NCBI RefSeq assembly: GCF_040802235.1
Contig: NC_133161.1
Location: forward strand, 105,665,001-105,729,000
Length of the DNA: 64,000 bases
Reading direction: 5' to 3'
Source: Manis javanica
Taxonomy: Eukaryota; Chordata; Mammalia; Pholidota; Manidae
In this document: positions 1 to 12,694 of the stretch, in pieces
Numbering within the stretch: the stretch's first letter is position 1
Layout of the letters: each line of letters begins with the position of its first letter
Notes under the pieces: generated by a model
Database searches by the model: none
What the model was told of the DNA's origin: nothing
Seen by the model: only the letters and a program-made list of their open reading frames with translations
Translations under genes and position numbers: made by a program

Positions 1-2868
1 CCCTTGAGATTCCATATGAATTTTAGGATGGGTTTTCCCATTTCTGATTAATATTCAGAAATATTACAAGCCAAGCACTACTGCACTGTGAGTGCACACC
101 ACATTTTGCTTCTCCAGTCATCCAGTGATGGACTCGGGTTGCCTCTACGTCTTAGTCATGGTGAGTACTGCTACGATGAAACTGTGAACAAACAACTCTT
201 AAAGACCTTACTTTCAATTACTTTCAATATAGAGACAGAAAAGGGATAGTGGAATCATAGAAATTCCATTTTAATTTCTCAGAGAAGCACCAGACTGTTT
301 TCCACAGTAGCTCTCCACTTTACATCCCCACTACAAGGCACAAGGACTCCCCATTTCTCCATATCCTCACTACAACTTGTTTTCTGATTTTTTTTATAAT
401 AACCATCCTAGCAGGTGTGAGGTGATATCTCATCACAGTCTTCATTTGCATTTCCCTAATGATCAGTGAGCATTTTTTCATGTGCTTATTGGCCATTTGT
501 ATCTTTGGAGAAATGTCTGTTGAGGTCCTTTGCTTATTTTTGAATCAGGTTGTTTTGTTGTTCTTGTTGTTGAGTTTTAAGAGTTCTTTATATATTCTGG
601 ATTCCTTACCAGATATGTAGTTAGAATATTTTTTTTCTCCCATTCTGTTGGTTGCCTTTTTACTTCACTGATTGTGCCAAAAATTTTAAATATTCAATAA
701 ATTCAATTTGTCTCTGTCTTGGTACCTGTGCCTTTGGCATCATCCCCAAGAAATCATTGCCAAATCCATTGTCCTGAAGCTTCTATCCTGCGTATTTTTC
801 CAAGAGTTTTATTATCCTAAGGTCTTATGTTTAGGTCTGTGATCTATTCTAAGTTACTTTTGTATAGGATTTTTGGTAGAAGTCCAACTTCATTCTTTTG
901 AATGTGGATATCCAGTATTTCCTGCACCATTTGTTGAAAAGATTGTCCTTCCCCACTCCTGCCCCTGTATAGTCTTGACACCCTTGTCAAAAATCATTCA
1001 TGAGGGTTTATTTCTGGATTCTCTATTCTATTTCATTGTTCTAGATGTCAGTCTTTATGTCAACACCACGTTGTTTTGATTGCTTTGTAGTAAGTTTGGC
1101 AATCAGAAAGTGTGAGTCCTTCAGTTTTGATCTTTTTTTAAAGATTGTTTTGATTATTGAAAGTTCTTCGAGATTCCATATGAACTTTAGGATGGGTTTT
1201 TCTATTTCTGCAAAAACATCATTGAGATTTTGATAGGAACTACTCTCTTAGTAGACTTATAATCTGATCATATGTTTCTATCCATTCTGTCAATCTCTAT
1301 CTGTTGATTGGAGAGTTTAATCCATTTATATTTAGTAATTACTGATAAAAAAGGAGTTCTGTCATTTTGCTATATTTTTTTCTATATGGCTTATAGCTTT
1401 TTTGTCCCTCTTTGCCTACATTACTGTCTTCTTTTGTATGCAGTTGGTTTTTTGTTGTGAAATGTTGACATTTCTCACTCCCTTTTGTGTATATTCTATA
1501 ACTATTTTCTTTGTGTTTTCCATGGGGATCCATTGAAGATCCTGAAGTTATAACACTTTAATTTGAATATATATCACTTAACTTCAATAACATACAAAAA
1601 CTGTGCTCTGTTACAGCTCCATCCACATGTCTTTCAGTTTTGATGTCACAAAATTGCATCTTTATACACTGTGTGCCCAAAAACATACTGCCAATTATTT
1701 TAAATTCACTAGTCTCTCAAATTATACAGAAAACAAGATTTAGAGTTATACACCAAAGTTATAATAATACTAGATTTTAGATGAACTTTTTTCTTTAAAT
1801 ATATTAGTCTCTTGAATCGTGTACAATATGAAATGTGAAGTTATAATCCATTGTTACAATAATGTTGGCTTTTATAATTTCCCATATATTTACCTTTATT
1901 TAAATCTTGATTTCTCCATATGACTTTGAATCACTGTCTAGTGTCCTTTCATTTCACCTCATGAAACTCACTTGAGCATTTCTTGCAGGGCAAGTCTTGT
2001 GGTCACAAACTCTTATTTATATGAGAATGACTTAATTTCTCCCTCAGTTTTGAAAGAAAGTTTTTTTGGATATAGGATTCTTGATTGACATTTATTTTTC
2101 TTTTTGAACTTTGAACATATCATTCAAATGGCTTCTGGTTGAGTGTCTGATGAGAAAACTACTAATAACCATATAGAACAACTCTTGCATGTGACATTTT
2201 ATTCTCGTTGCTTTCAAGATTCTCTTCGTGTTTGGCTTCAGAAACTTTGATTATAATGTGTCCCAGTGTAGGCCTCTTTTAATAACCTTGTTTTCTGAGC
2301 CTTTCCCTAGGCATGTACAGTCACTTCCCAATTTTTCTCTTTACTCAGTTGTTTTTGAATGTGCTAATCTTTACTGTGTGGCTCCCAAAAGGAAAAGAGA
2401 AAAGCTAGGGGAGGGAGGAGGGTGCTGGCCCTTTAAATCTCCTGGGAGTCACCTCAGTGAGAGAGGAAGAGATACGCAACAATGAGGGAAGATGCAAAGA
2501 CTGCCCACCTCTCTGTCTGCACCTCTGTGACTGCAAGCAGCAATCAGCAATCAGAGCTGAACCCTGATATTTAGAGTACCTGTCCTTTTTTGCCCACTGG
2601 CTCTGCAAGCTTTGTGCAAGCTGCTCTAGGAACATGTACACAGATGCCTGCCATGTGGATGGGAGTGGATAATGAGTAGCTACTGTTGAGAGCTGAAACT
2701 GACTAAAATTAACTACACTTTAAGGTACAAGTCTTCCCCTGGAAGTTACAAGCCTTCAACATGCTCCAAATTCCAAAATAGTTATATCAGATAGATTCTG
2801 CCAGTGCAATTATTGTCTAGGTGGAGAGACAGATGCCTGGTGCTTCCTACTTCACCATCTTCCCAGAA
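1..2868 (-). mobile_element. LINE-1/HAL1-type relic, antisense
   Basis: Read on the minus strand this is an old LINE-1. The plus strand shows the familiar antisense ORF2 and 3' phrases: 'aggtgtgaggtgatatctca' near 412-431, the 'ccagtatttcctgcaccatt' segment near 912, and the 'ttataatgtgtcccagtgta' segment near 2250. The high-coordinate end, around 2,820-2,868, resembles an antisense L1 5' end (minus-strand 'gggaagatggtgaagtagga'). The phrase around 'gattccatatgaa' occurs at about 9 and again at 1,171, so two overlapping fragments may be present. The stretch 2,350-2,800 is less clearly LINE. No open ORF2 remains. The family call is confident; the subfamily is not. Confidence 0.75.
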
Positions 2869-2879
2869 TTCTCTGTTGC

Positions 2880-4685
2880 AATTTCACTTTTAGTAATTTT
2901 TTAAAGATATCATTGCAGATATTTTAAAAGGTGGTTGTAGAAGACTGGGCATAATAGTACAAAAAAATACAAGTGAAGCAAACTGTGCTTTCAATATTAG
3001 AAAATGGTTCTAATTATGATACAACAATATAATACTGTGACATTGAAAATTATGCTAAAAATCAAGGCATTTTATACAGAAAAATACATCATGTGCATTC
3101 TAATTTTACAAAAAATAGGGTTAACTGGTTTACAAAACATTAAAAATAGTATGACTGAGCTCTTGTAAAATGAATGTGTACCACAAAACCAGTAAATTGT
3201 AACCTTTGTGCATAAGAAAAGCCAAAGTCTGACTGTAATCATAGTGCATGAGACATTACCGTGCACTGAGAGCCAATTGCCTTTCCCTATTTATTACATA
3301 GATGCAATTCAAGTTCTTACTTTAGAGGAAGGCCAGAAAATAACTTTTGTGTTTGGCTTGGTACAGGCTAAGAAATAAAGACCTCTAAAGTATTTTAGGG
3401 AATCTCGACCATAACAATTGAAAAGTTATAGGAGAAGGGTGGGCAAATGTGTAAGGAGCCAAGAGAATTTTGTGAGACAGCAGAAGAAAATTTCTTCCAT
3501 TTGTTTTGAAATTCAGCGTTATGAGAAAATTCCCAGTGGGCCGAAGTAGCTCTGCAGGCAGCCTCCCAGAGCCCCTCAGAGGATGCTCACCATGTGAGAG
3601 GGAGGAAAACACTCTTGTAAATTGGACTGAACATGCAGGCAGAGCACACAGTGATGCTAACACTCCTGACCAGACCTACTTCTAATGCCTGTCCTCTGGA
3701 CCCAAACTTATTGTTTGGGGAAGGTGCTGTTCTAAGTGCTGGAGAGGCAGCAAAACCTATGTGGATACTACTCTGAGTGTGTGTGTGTGTGTGTGTGTCT
3801 GTGTGTGTCTGTGTGTGTTTGCATGCTCATGGTGGTGTTTATGTTTATACATTTAAGGAGTTCTGTGGTGAAGCCTAACATGACAGAACAAAAGAGAAAG
3901 AAACAAAATGTACTGACAGTAATTTTCTTGAAGTAGTTAAATTATTGGTGAATTTGCTTGCTTTTAAGAACTTACTTTTCTGTGTGTTTGGAGAAAATTT
4001 TGGAGTAATGCCAGTTACACTGTGGATTACTCTCCCTCTTCATAACTTACAAGAAATAACATTCACAGTAATATTTTAATAATGAGCTCACAGAATGACT
4101 GAAGAAGCTTTTGGGCAAAGAGTTTTACTGTTTGGCTGACTGGTTTCTTTCCTCTCATTTCCACATTTTGAGAGTATTATTCTTCCTGCAGAACTGCTTT
4201 GGGAGAACAGTCATCATTTCTACTGACTGCTTTTTAGAACTGAATGCTTTGGGAGCAATACTAGAGAGAGAGAAGCTTCCAGGTTTCCATTTCAATAAAT
4301 TGTGCAGACTTTGTAAAAACAGTCAGGATACCTACCACACACCTGCTTCCATGAATGTGGGAGTGTAATGCAGGGAAAAGGTCCCCTGGCAATGTGTGGT
4401 GGCCCTGGTCACTGCCCATTCCCTGGTCTGAGGAAGGCGGGGGAGACTCCCACCCGGGACACAGCAATAAGGGAAGGATTCCTGTCTCTTCCGGTCATGC
4501 AAATCCTCACTTTCCTTCTGTGCTTATTTATTTATTTTGTTTTTATGTTGGTTTTTCACCTTTTGTTGAGAATTTGGAAGTTATGTGCCAAACAGTAAAA
4601 GGTAAAGATAAAGTGAAACAAAATTCGATTGTGAAAGTGTTTACTCCTACTCATATCAGCCCTGGGTCTTTAAAATAAAACAAAA
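2880..4685. other. Unique non-coding stretch
   Basis: I recognise no gene, RNA or repeat family here apart from the TG microsatellite at 3,776-3,818. The short open frames on both strands look like chance frames in AT-rich DNA. Confidence 0.5.
3776..3818. repeat. (TG)n microsatellite
   Basis: This is a run of TG dinucleotides interrupted by two TC steps. It gives a spurious open frame with alternating Val/Cys codons. Confidence 0.95.
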
Positions 4686-4689
4686 TCAG

Positions 4690-5340
4690 GAGAATTCTGG
4701 TTAAAGTGGCAGACCACATATATGTTTTACTTTTCTCTCTCTCCAAAGTCTGCTAAAATGATGATAAAGGATGTTTTACAGGATCTTAACCCACAAAGAC
4801 AAACATTACAAGAGAAGAGAACAGTAGGCAAGAGGTTTCAATTAATATTTTGAAAACCAAAAGTGGATGGAATTGGGGTAGCAGCTAAGGTGATCGATGG
4901 TGTACAGCTGAGCGCTTGCAAAGGGCACCGTGGAGATGACTACAGCCCCTCGTCTCCACAGAAACCCCAGGGCTGCAGCTCCTGGGGTAGCCAGGGACAT
5001 ATAAAGGATGAGCAAGGGCCTGACAAAGAGGAACCTGAAAGAGCAATCCCAGCCAATCCCACAGCAGCTTCAGCCTATCCCCACGCAGTAAGGCTGGGAC
5101 CGAAAGTGTGCTACCTGAAAACACTCCAAACCACGGAACTGAAAGGAACTGGGGAACATGCACAAATGGAACCACAGAAACCTCAGCCAGCCAGAAGCCT
5201 CTCTGGCCCACCCCATCTCCACCCCTCCCCATTCCACAAGACACAGGCGTCTGAAGACAGTGAGCAGCCCTACAGAAAATGCCTTTGGGCACTGAAAATT
5301 CAGGGCCCCAGAGAAAAGCACTTCCCACCACTTAATCACC
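4690..5340 (+). mobile_element. Possible LINE-1 5'-region relic
   Basis: The stretch opens with a segment (near 4,706-4,800) that resembles the 5' part of old mammalian L1 elements: 'agtggcagaccacatatatg', a CT-rich stretch, then 'gttaacccacaaagac'-like text. A 166-codon plus-strand frame (4,863-5,363) crosses it but resembles no protein I know and is low-complexity (Gln, Pro, Ser rich). The LINE identification is an inference from phrase similarity. 5,345-5,520 resembles another ancient interspersed repeat with a 'ttattcatccagcaagcatt' type start. Confidence 0.35.
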
Positions 5341-5868
5341 CAGTGTTTCCTTGTAGGTGCTGATGAATAACTGCATAATGAGCTTATTCATCCAGCAAGC
5401 ATTAAATGGTCGCCTGCACGTCCTGTGTGCTGAGAATGAGGCAGTAACAAAGCCTCTCTTGGTGTAGCTTATGCTCTTGTAAGGGGATGACGGAACAAAC
5501 CTACAAGTAGACACAGGGCAAATGATAGGCGGGTATAGAGGGAGCCATGGCAGGGCGCAGGCAGGCAGTGTCGGGGTGAAGAGCCCATCAGGACAGCATA
5601 GGGAGCTCCGGCCATGTGTGGTCTTTTTGGCAGGAGAAGCATTTTGCTTCCTGGGGTAGCAGGGAAGCTAGGTCTCCCACTCTCTCAGTGGTGCCAGGAC
5701 CCCCTGTGCCGATTATAGGTTCTCCCGTGAGACACAGTCATCTGGGCTGGAACATCACCCCACTAGTATCTCCTGGGGGACAACTTCCCACAGCTCCCGC
5801 ACTCTCCCATCACTAAGAACCTATTTCCAGTAGGGAAGCCCCTCTGTTTGAAATACCCAGAGTAGTTA

Positions 5869-6388
5869 TGTTAGAGTAGGCAGTTAGTAAGACAGGAGTG
5901 GCAGAAAGAAAGGGAGATGTGGAAGCCAGTCACCTTTCTAGGTGGGTTTACACCCGTTCTTTACACCCATTCCTTGCCTAAAATGAGAAATAAGACAGAG
6001 CTAGGAAATCCCCCATGCTAATGCCTGCACAAAGGACACCAAGACATGTGTGAGGACTTTGGCCCATTCACGTGATCATTAGACTCCCCCTTCATGTTTC
6101 TCCTTCTGTATGCATTATGAGTAAGAGCATGCACAGAACCAGGACAGTTATATAATCTGAACCTGTCAATCAGCTAGCCCCACCTTAACCCACCCCTCTC
6201 ACTTTCCTATAAACCAACAAGTATTCAGATAAGCAGGGCTGGTCCTGACATCTCAGGCTGCCTGCTCTCTCTTAGAAAGTGTGCTTCTGCCTTGCTAAAT
6301 AAAGCTGTCTGCTAGCGTTCTCATCTTGCTGCATATTCCTTGTCCCCGTGTGCTGAAGGAGGGGTGAGAAAGAGCCCTCTCTGGAACA
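5869..6388 (+). mobile_element. Solo LTR, class I (ERV1-like)
   Basis: A 520 bp LTR starting TGTTAG and ending GAACA, flanked by identical 4 bp duplications GTTA (5,865-5,868 and 6,389-6,392). Four-base duplications are typical of gammaretrovirus-like class I elements. Inside are a TATA-like box ('cctataaacc', near 6,210) and a poly(A) signal AATAAA at about 6,298, in the order expected of a plus-strand LTR. No internal retroviral sequence lies on either side, so it is a solo LTR left by LTR-LTR recombination. It looks moderately young because both ends and the duplication are intact. Confidence 0.85.
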
Positions 6389-6576
6389 GTTACCACTGTC
6401 CTAACTGCACCTTGATTGAGACACAGGCAATTGCCAAAATCCAGGCAGGAAAACTGTCAAGGTCTGGGCTAGATTCCATGATTACAGAGCAAAACCAAAA
6501 AACAGAAAAACAGAGACTACCTGAGCACTGAGGGGAAAATTTCCAAAAAGTTATAATTACCCTCAGAGAGATACAG

Positions 6577-6592
6577 AAATATATATATATAA
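6577..6592. repeat. Short (AT)n tract
   Basis: Alternating AT run of about 14 bases; no function inferred. Confidence 0.8.
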
Positions 6593-6689
6593 ACAATAAA
6601 GAAGAACCCAATGCATGACAGGAAAGAAAAAGTAACATTTAAAATTAAAAATATAATAGATAAAACAAAAAATCAACAGGAGGGTGCAA

Positions 6690-7290
6690 AGTACTACATG
6701 TTTGTATCCTCCCCAAAATTCGTATGTTGAAGCTCTAACCCCCAATAAGATGGTAAAAGGAGGTGGGCCCTTGGGAGGCAAACAGATTGAGATGAGGTCC
6801 TGCTGGTAGGGTCTCCATGACAGGATTTAGTGCTCTTATAAGAAGAGGGAGACCAGAGACTTCTCTCTTGTGCAGAATAAGATCATTAACTGTCATAAGG
6901 GTAATAAGTAGGAGTCAAGGTTGCCTCTACAACTGGCAGTTGAACAGTAAAAAGTAAGGAAGTAGAATTAGGCATCCTATAAAGGAAACTTCAGGAATGA
7001 TAAGACAAATTTTGGTAAACACAAAATTATTTTTCAAAAACAAAAAAAGACATATCAAAGAAAGAATATCACAGTAAAACACACACCCACATAACTGAAT
7101 TCTGCCGACACATGAGCCTAAAAGAGGAGCCCACACCCTAGAAAGGAGCACAGCCTGGGAAACTGAAAGGAGGACCCAGCTGTGCCAGGACTGAACTGAA
7201 CCACAGAAACCATGAGGTAATAAATGTGGTTGTTTTAGAGCACAAACTCTGTGGTAACTTGCTATACAGCAATAGAAAAAGAATACAGAA
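6690..7290 (+). mobile_element. MLT1/MST-type MaLR LTR, interrupted
   Basis: The first part (6,690-6,860) carries the MaLR phrases 'attcgtatgttgaagctcta', 'ggaggtgggcccttgggagg' and 'gtgctcttataagaaga'. The last part (7,090-7,285) carries the conserved 3' end with AATAAATGTG and the 'ggtaacttgctatacagcaa' tail. Between them, about 6,865-7,085 does not fit the LTR and looks like a later insertion or a divergent block that I could not name. This is an old non-autonomous LTR shared widely among mammals. Confidence 0.75.
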
Positions 7291-9980
7291 GTCTATAGAA
7301 AAATAAAATAAAATTGAACTGATTTTTATCAAGTGCCCAGAGAATACTAATATGCTTGAAGTAAAAATATTGGAATATGTGGGAGAAAATTGTATAAACA
7401 GAGAAATCAGCCAGTCAAAGGTGAGGGATATTAATACTAAGAATATAGTAAAGATTTTATAAGGAGAAATGTTAACCATGTGGCTCAAAACTACACTTTT
7501 GTACTGTTATAAATACTGATGTTGATTTAATCATAAATTATAATGCAACTATGTTAGGTGATGTGGATTGTAGGAGACCAATGCAGGATGTCAATATACT
7601 ATGTCTGATATGAACAAATCAAGAAATAAAATAATACAGCCTTTTTTATTTTAAATGAGGAGCTGTACTAGTGGAGTCAAAGGAGTCAAAGCTGGCTGCC
7701 CCCTGGGAGTGGCGGAGCGGCAGGAAGAGTGGAATGAAGCATTGCTGTTCTCTGATAAGACATTAACACTTTTGCTTGAACTATAGTCATTACGCTTGGG
7801 ATCTACCTCCAGTGCATAATAGTTCATTTTCAGGGTTTACATTTTCAGGCTTTTACATTTCACGGGGTATACATTTTCAGGAATCTTGCATGCCAGTTAG
7901 TAAACAAAGTGTCATTAAAAATTGAATTGTATAAACTTACAATTAAATAGATCATATTTAAAAGGTAATAAACACTCAAAATTCATCACTTCCTTATTAT
8001 TTTATTGCATTTTAGTACCGGTATACTTTTCAGGTCACCTCTGTCCACCGCATTTATGCTGAAAACATGATATAACGCGGTGTGCTGCTATGCAGTTCCT
8101 CCCAATCCATGCCCACCAGTGTCACAGTGGTAGCCTGAACTGGCCATGGTGGAACTATTTACAGCATGGAAATAAGCACATGTCTCAATTCAGAGGTTAA
8201 TTAATGCATTTTTAGTGTCTAAATTCATAAACTGATAAACAAAATGTTAATAATGGAGACTAAAATTAAAATTGTGCCATAGTCATACCTGCTATATTGT
8301 GAATAGCACAAAAAATCTTAAGAAATAGCCTTCCAGTGTTTGAAAACTATTATTCAGTTCAGCAGAGAAGCTCACCTACATGTGGAACGAACTTCTTCAC
8401 TGTTTAACTTTTGTCTCACTTGTTACCACAAATGAAAACATCAACCAACATTCATGACAGAACTCTACTCTCTCATCAGTTGCAACCACAGATTGGCTAC
8501 AGATACAAGAGTTTGGCAAAATATTCATGAAAGCCTTCTGTGAGCACCAACTGAGAATCTGGGATTTGCAATAAAGAATATTGTGTATTGTATTACTATT
8601 TGTAAATTAATGATACACATGTATATATGTACCTTATGTACATATATAATACATACATTTTTATCCACAACACCAGTAGGATAACTAACTGAGCTCTGTT
8701 CCAAGAACTCCATGTTCCCGCGTTTTCCTGTCTGCAATTATGTATAATTTTAAATAAATAAATTGGCACTGCCCTTTCCAGAATTAAAAATCATGAGACT
8801 TTAGATTGAAAGGGACCTACCAAAGATGAAACACAATAGTAATAAATGCAGAAACAAAGTTGCCTTATGTTTCCAGATCCTTAAAAATACTCAAAATTTT
8901 ACCAAGTAACTATATATTTACATATAACTCATACTGGAAATTATTAGAAATATGAACAGTATCAGTATAATAAAATACTATCATTATTTACAAAAGTAAA
9001 ATTGTGAAAAATTAAATATTTACATCTAAGTAAAGGCTAAAGTAATTATAATACATCTATGTGGTAAAGATTTTGTAATTAATAATGAGACTTACATATA
9101 CTTTTTATGAAATTAGATACATTTACAATAAAATACTAAGAATGCATAAAGTGATATGAAAAAATCTTAAATATTCAAAAAAAGTGGACAGAAAGTTTTT
9201 TGGAAAAAATACCAGCATGTTTATTATTATTAGTGGGAGGAATTGTTATTTTTATTTTTGCATCTTTTCACATATCAGTGATTACCCAATTTCTCCAAAA
9301 GCACTTTCATAATGAAAAAAATATAAGGGTAACATAGAAAACTGCAAAAGGAAATTGAATAGAACATTATTTGACCCTTGGTGACAGAAGAATTTAGCTC
9401 TATTTAGAAACCATGAAGGGATGAAATTAGATAAACAGGCAAAGGACATAAACTAGTGATTCATTTTTTATAAGAATATGATTCAGTAAACAAACACATG
9501 GGAAAAAACCCAATCTCAGTAGCAAGGAGGAAAACAGTATATAATTAGTCTAATTAAGAATAAGACAATGTACGGACAAATGGAAATGAAACAGTAACAA
9601 AAATATTTGGACTATAAATTGGAATGAGGCCTTTTGAAAGTTTATATTTGCATTAATTTGTGTGTGTGTATGTATATGTACACATCCACATAGACATACG
9701 TACACCTTTAATCATTATTTCTAATCACTGATTGAACAATTTCAGTTCTAGATTCTATACTAAGAAACCAATTCCAAAGCAGATAAAGCTTTCTCACAGC
9801 ACAAACTACAAGACAAAAAACAATGGTAGGCTGGGTCACATGCACCCAAACATACTCATACAACAGATACATTATACACCTAGCTAAATTATATTTAAAT
9901 TTTTTCATTAAAATATTTATATATGAATGGGTAAAAAATATAGTGTCATGTGAAAAAAATACAAAATTGTGTAACCAAAT
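7290..9980. other. AT-rich non-coding stretch
   Basis: No gene is recognisable. Much of 8,800-9,980 is AT-rich with LINE-like composition, but I cannot assign a family. The segment 7,960-8,100 contains 'aacatgatataacgcggtgt', which recalls Tigger/pogo-type DNA transposon ends; the match is weak and no terminal inverted repeat pair was found. Confidence 0.4.
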
Positions 9981-10004
9981 AAAAAATAATAACCATTAAA
10001 TACT

Positions 10005-10125
10005 GTATGTTGAACACTATGCTCATTGCTTCACACATTTAATTTTGTTTAATCTTCAGAACTGTGTAAGTAGATATAAGTATTACCCCAATTCTGTAAA
10101 TGATGGAACTTCACAAACTAAAAAT
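10005..10125 (+). mobile_element. MIR SINE relic
   Basis: The core region is present: ordered matches to the MIR consensus around 'ttaatcttcagaactgtgta', 'agtagatataagtattaccc' and 'ctgtaaatgatggaact'. It is an ancient tRNA-derived SINE, heavily diverged. Confidence 0.7.
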
Positions 10126-10129
10126 TACA

Positions 10130-11150
10130 CATGATAAAAACTGAGATTAAGTATAACAAATGTTAATTGAGGATTATGTTCCAGATTATGAGTGAGTTCT
10201 TCTTATTTAATGTCCCTGTTTTTTTTCTGTGTCCTAGAAATGGAAATCTGTTCTATTTATACCTGGGATAAAAGCAATGCACGTAATTTTTAAAAATTGG
10301 TTATTTGACAATAAAAGCATAGATCTAATGAATATAGTATACAAGCGATAGGGAAATGTTGGATCTCTAGCAACAAAGGAAAACAAGTAGAGATCATAAA
10401 CAGTGTAAGTGCATATTAAGATGTATGATTTGACCAATAGAATGTGGAGAACAAGTATACATTGAAATATCATTTAATAAGATAGTATTTTTAATGCCTA
10501 GCAATTGTGTAAGAATATTTAAGGTAAATTCAAACAAAATAACTTACAGACCAAACAAAAAAATAAAACTTTAAAAATCTAAAAAGAAAATCTACAAATA
10601 ATAGAATATTTCTCAGATCCGTATCGAGAGCAATCTCAACTTTGAAGCAGTATAACAAAATCACAAAGGGAGAAACAAACATCTGAATATAAAATATTTA
10701 CCACCTGCAGAAGGAAGAAAAAACAACTTAAAAAGCAACAACTAGAAAATAAATTTTTAAATATTACTATTGGGAAATAATCATATTTTTCGATTTAATT
10801 TTGCATTTCAACTGATCTTTATATTAACATCCCATTAGATATCTGAAAAAAAATTAGACTATCTCTCATTCAAAACTATACAGAGGTTTGCAAATAGTAA
10901 ACAAGAGAAAATATAATCCTGAGTAATAACCAAAATGCAAATTAGAGCAAAAACTGTGTCTTTCACTTCATAGCAAAAAACATAAAGACGATGTAAGCAC
11001 CCAGCAGGTGCGATCACCATGAGGCCATCATGGCTCGCTTTAAATCTTACAGCCTTTTATAAGACATTTTAGGCACAAAACAGTCTCACATTATTTCACT
11101 CCCCACCTCCAGTACGGGACTTTGATTTTCTGATTTTATCCTCAGCCCAG
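10130..11150 (+). other. AT-rich stretch, possible LINE-1 fragment
   Basis: No gene is seen. 10,600-10,990 has A-rich text such as 'caaaatgcaaattagagc', which resembles sense L1 ORF2 near its C-terminal coding end. The assignment is weak. Confidence 0.35.
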
Positions 11151-11169
11151 GGAATCTAGTACCTCATGC

Positions 11170-11360
11170 TGTTCTCACAGCCGCGCTGAGGAGCAGATGC
11201 CAGAGCCCCCGAGCGCGGCGCAGGAGAGGGCAGAGCTCGGGCCGGGTGGCGGCCGTCGGCGCGGTTCCCAGGCCTCCCGCTCGGAGTCTGGCGCGTCACT
11301 GCCGCGCCGTCAGGAGCCAGTGAGCGCCGCCACAGCCCCCTTTCGGTAGGCCTGCTGGAC
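11170..11360. promoter_or_regulatory. Isolated CpG-rich patch
   Basis: About 190 bp dense in CpG and G+C stands in otherwise AT-rich DNA. It contains many CGs, for example the cluster from 11,208 to 11,300. No recognisable first exon follows on either strand. A 149-codon minus-strand frame (11,156-11,605) is Arg/Pro/Ala rich, as expected of any GC-rich sequence. It could be an orphan CpG island, a promoter of an unseen transcript, or the GC-rich end of a retroelement. Confidence 0.4.
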
Positions 11361-11379
11361 CCCCGAGGTCCGTCTGCAG

Positions 11380-12425
11380 GAGACACCACACCTGAGTGGG
11401 TTCGAGTGGTTTGTCGCTTACAGCAAAAGCAGAACAGCCTGAGCCCAGCTCCACTGCTCGGTTCCACGGGGGAGGCTGCGCCCGGGGTTGCGAGTGACAA
11501 GCAGCCTGGGTAGAGGGTCCTCAGCTTCTGAGGAGCTGACCCACTACAGCCCTGTGGCTGTATAGCCTGCAGCTGTCCCAAAGGGACATAAAGTTGATGA
11601 CCCATGCTTTACTGATGCAGTGGCAGCCTCTGTGAGACGGGTGGGGTAAGCAAGCCGTCCTGACAGAGCACGCGGGGCAGCTGATACCTGCGCCCCAGTC
11701 ATCACAGGCCGTTCTACAAAGACCTGGGCCTCTGTGGCTAAGCCTTTCCCTACCTGGCCTGTGTGGAGACCTGCAAGATCATCAGGGCACTGTGTGGAGC
11801 TAATCCCCACGTTGCTTTTTCCATGTTCCATATTCTGCAGTTGTTTCCCCAGAAGGACTATCTTTCCAGTATGTCCCCCAAATGGGGAGTGGGATCTGCA
11901 TCCACTTGGGACTTCTGGGCCTGTCTCCATGCAGTGTAAGTGTTGCAGGGGAGGCATGCGTCTGCTTCTGGCAAGGCTGGCAGGCGTTGCTGAGGTCGGA
12001 GTGCAGGTTGGATGAGGTGGGTTAAATAGAATCACCGAACTGAGTAGGGCCTCTCCACCTGGAATATAGTTCGCTGTTCCAGTGGAAGAGACCCCATTAC
12101 CACCACCACCACCACCACATTCCACAACTCCAGCCCCATCCACGGGGCGGGACGGGCTTTACCCAGGCACTGCTGGGTTCTCTTCGTCAGCAGCCCGTAA
12201 GGCAGGAGGACTTCAGACTCCGTGTGCGGGAAGGTCTCTTATGGCAGGTGTCCCTAACACCTCCTAATGAGGCATATGTGACACTTCTCTAGATGTTTTG
12301 TGTCCCGACACCTGGGAGGTAGAAATATCAAACAGTTCAGGGCAAAAAGGCCTTGGACTTCCCATGTTTTTCACATGTGGGTTCCAATGATCAAACTATA
12401 TTAACAGCAGTTCACTGGACAAAGG
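11380..12425. other. GC-moderate non-coding stretch, unassigned
   Basis: A 199-codon open frame runs on the minus strand (12,143 to 11,544). Its translation matches no family I know and begins with a poly-Gly run that comes from the (CCA)n tract at 12,097-12,119. I treat it as non-coding. The stretch may be part of an old element linked to the CpG patch beside it. Confidence 0.35.
12097..12119. repeat. (CCA)n microsatellite
   Basis: A pure CCA/CAC trinucleotide run of about seven units. Confidence 0.9.
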
Positions 12426-12690
12426 TACTGTGTTAGTTTCCTAGAGCTGTGTAATGAATTATCACAAACTGGGGGACTTAAATGACAGAAATGTATTCTC
12501 TCACAGCGCTGGAGACTGGAAGTCTGAGATCCAGGTGTAGGCCAGTCTGGTTCCTTCTGGAGGTTCGGAGGCCCTAGGGAAGACCTGGTTAAATGCCTCT
12601 CACCTAACTTCTGGTGGCTGCCAACAATTTTGGGCATTTTTTTCCCCTGTAGACACATCACTCCAATCTCTGGTTCCATCTTCACATGGT
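12426..12690 (-). mobile_element. MLT1-type MaLR LTR relic, antisense
   Basis: The plus strand carries the reverse complement of the MLT1 3' end: 'gtgttagtttcctagagctg', 'atcacaaactgggggactta', 'acagaaatgtattctctcac', 'gctggagactggaagtct' and 'tctggtggctgccaacaa'. On the minus strand this is an old LTR whose 3' end lies at about 12,428. Confidence 0.85.
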
Positions 12691-12694
12691 GAAT

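Noticed and set aside
4863-5363. 166-codon plus-strand frame as a gene
   Set aside because: Low-complexity, overlapped by a 148-codon minus frame, no family resemblance, and sited in a probable LINE relic.
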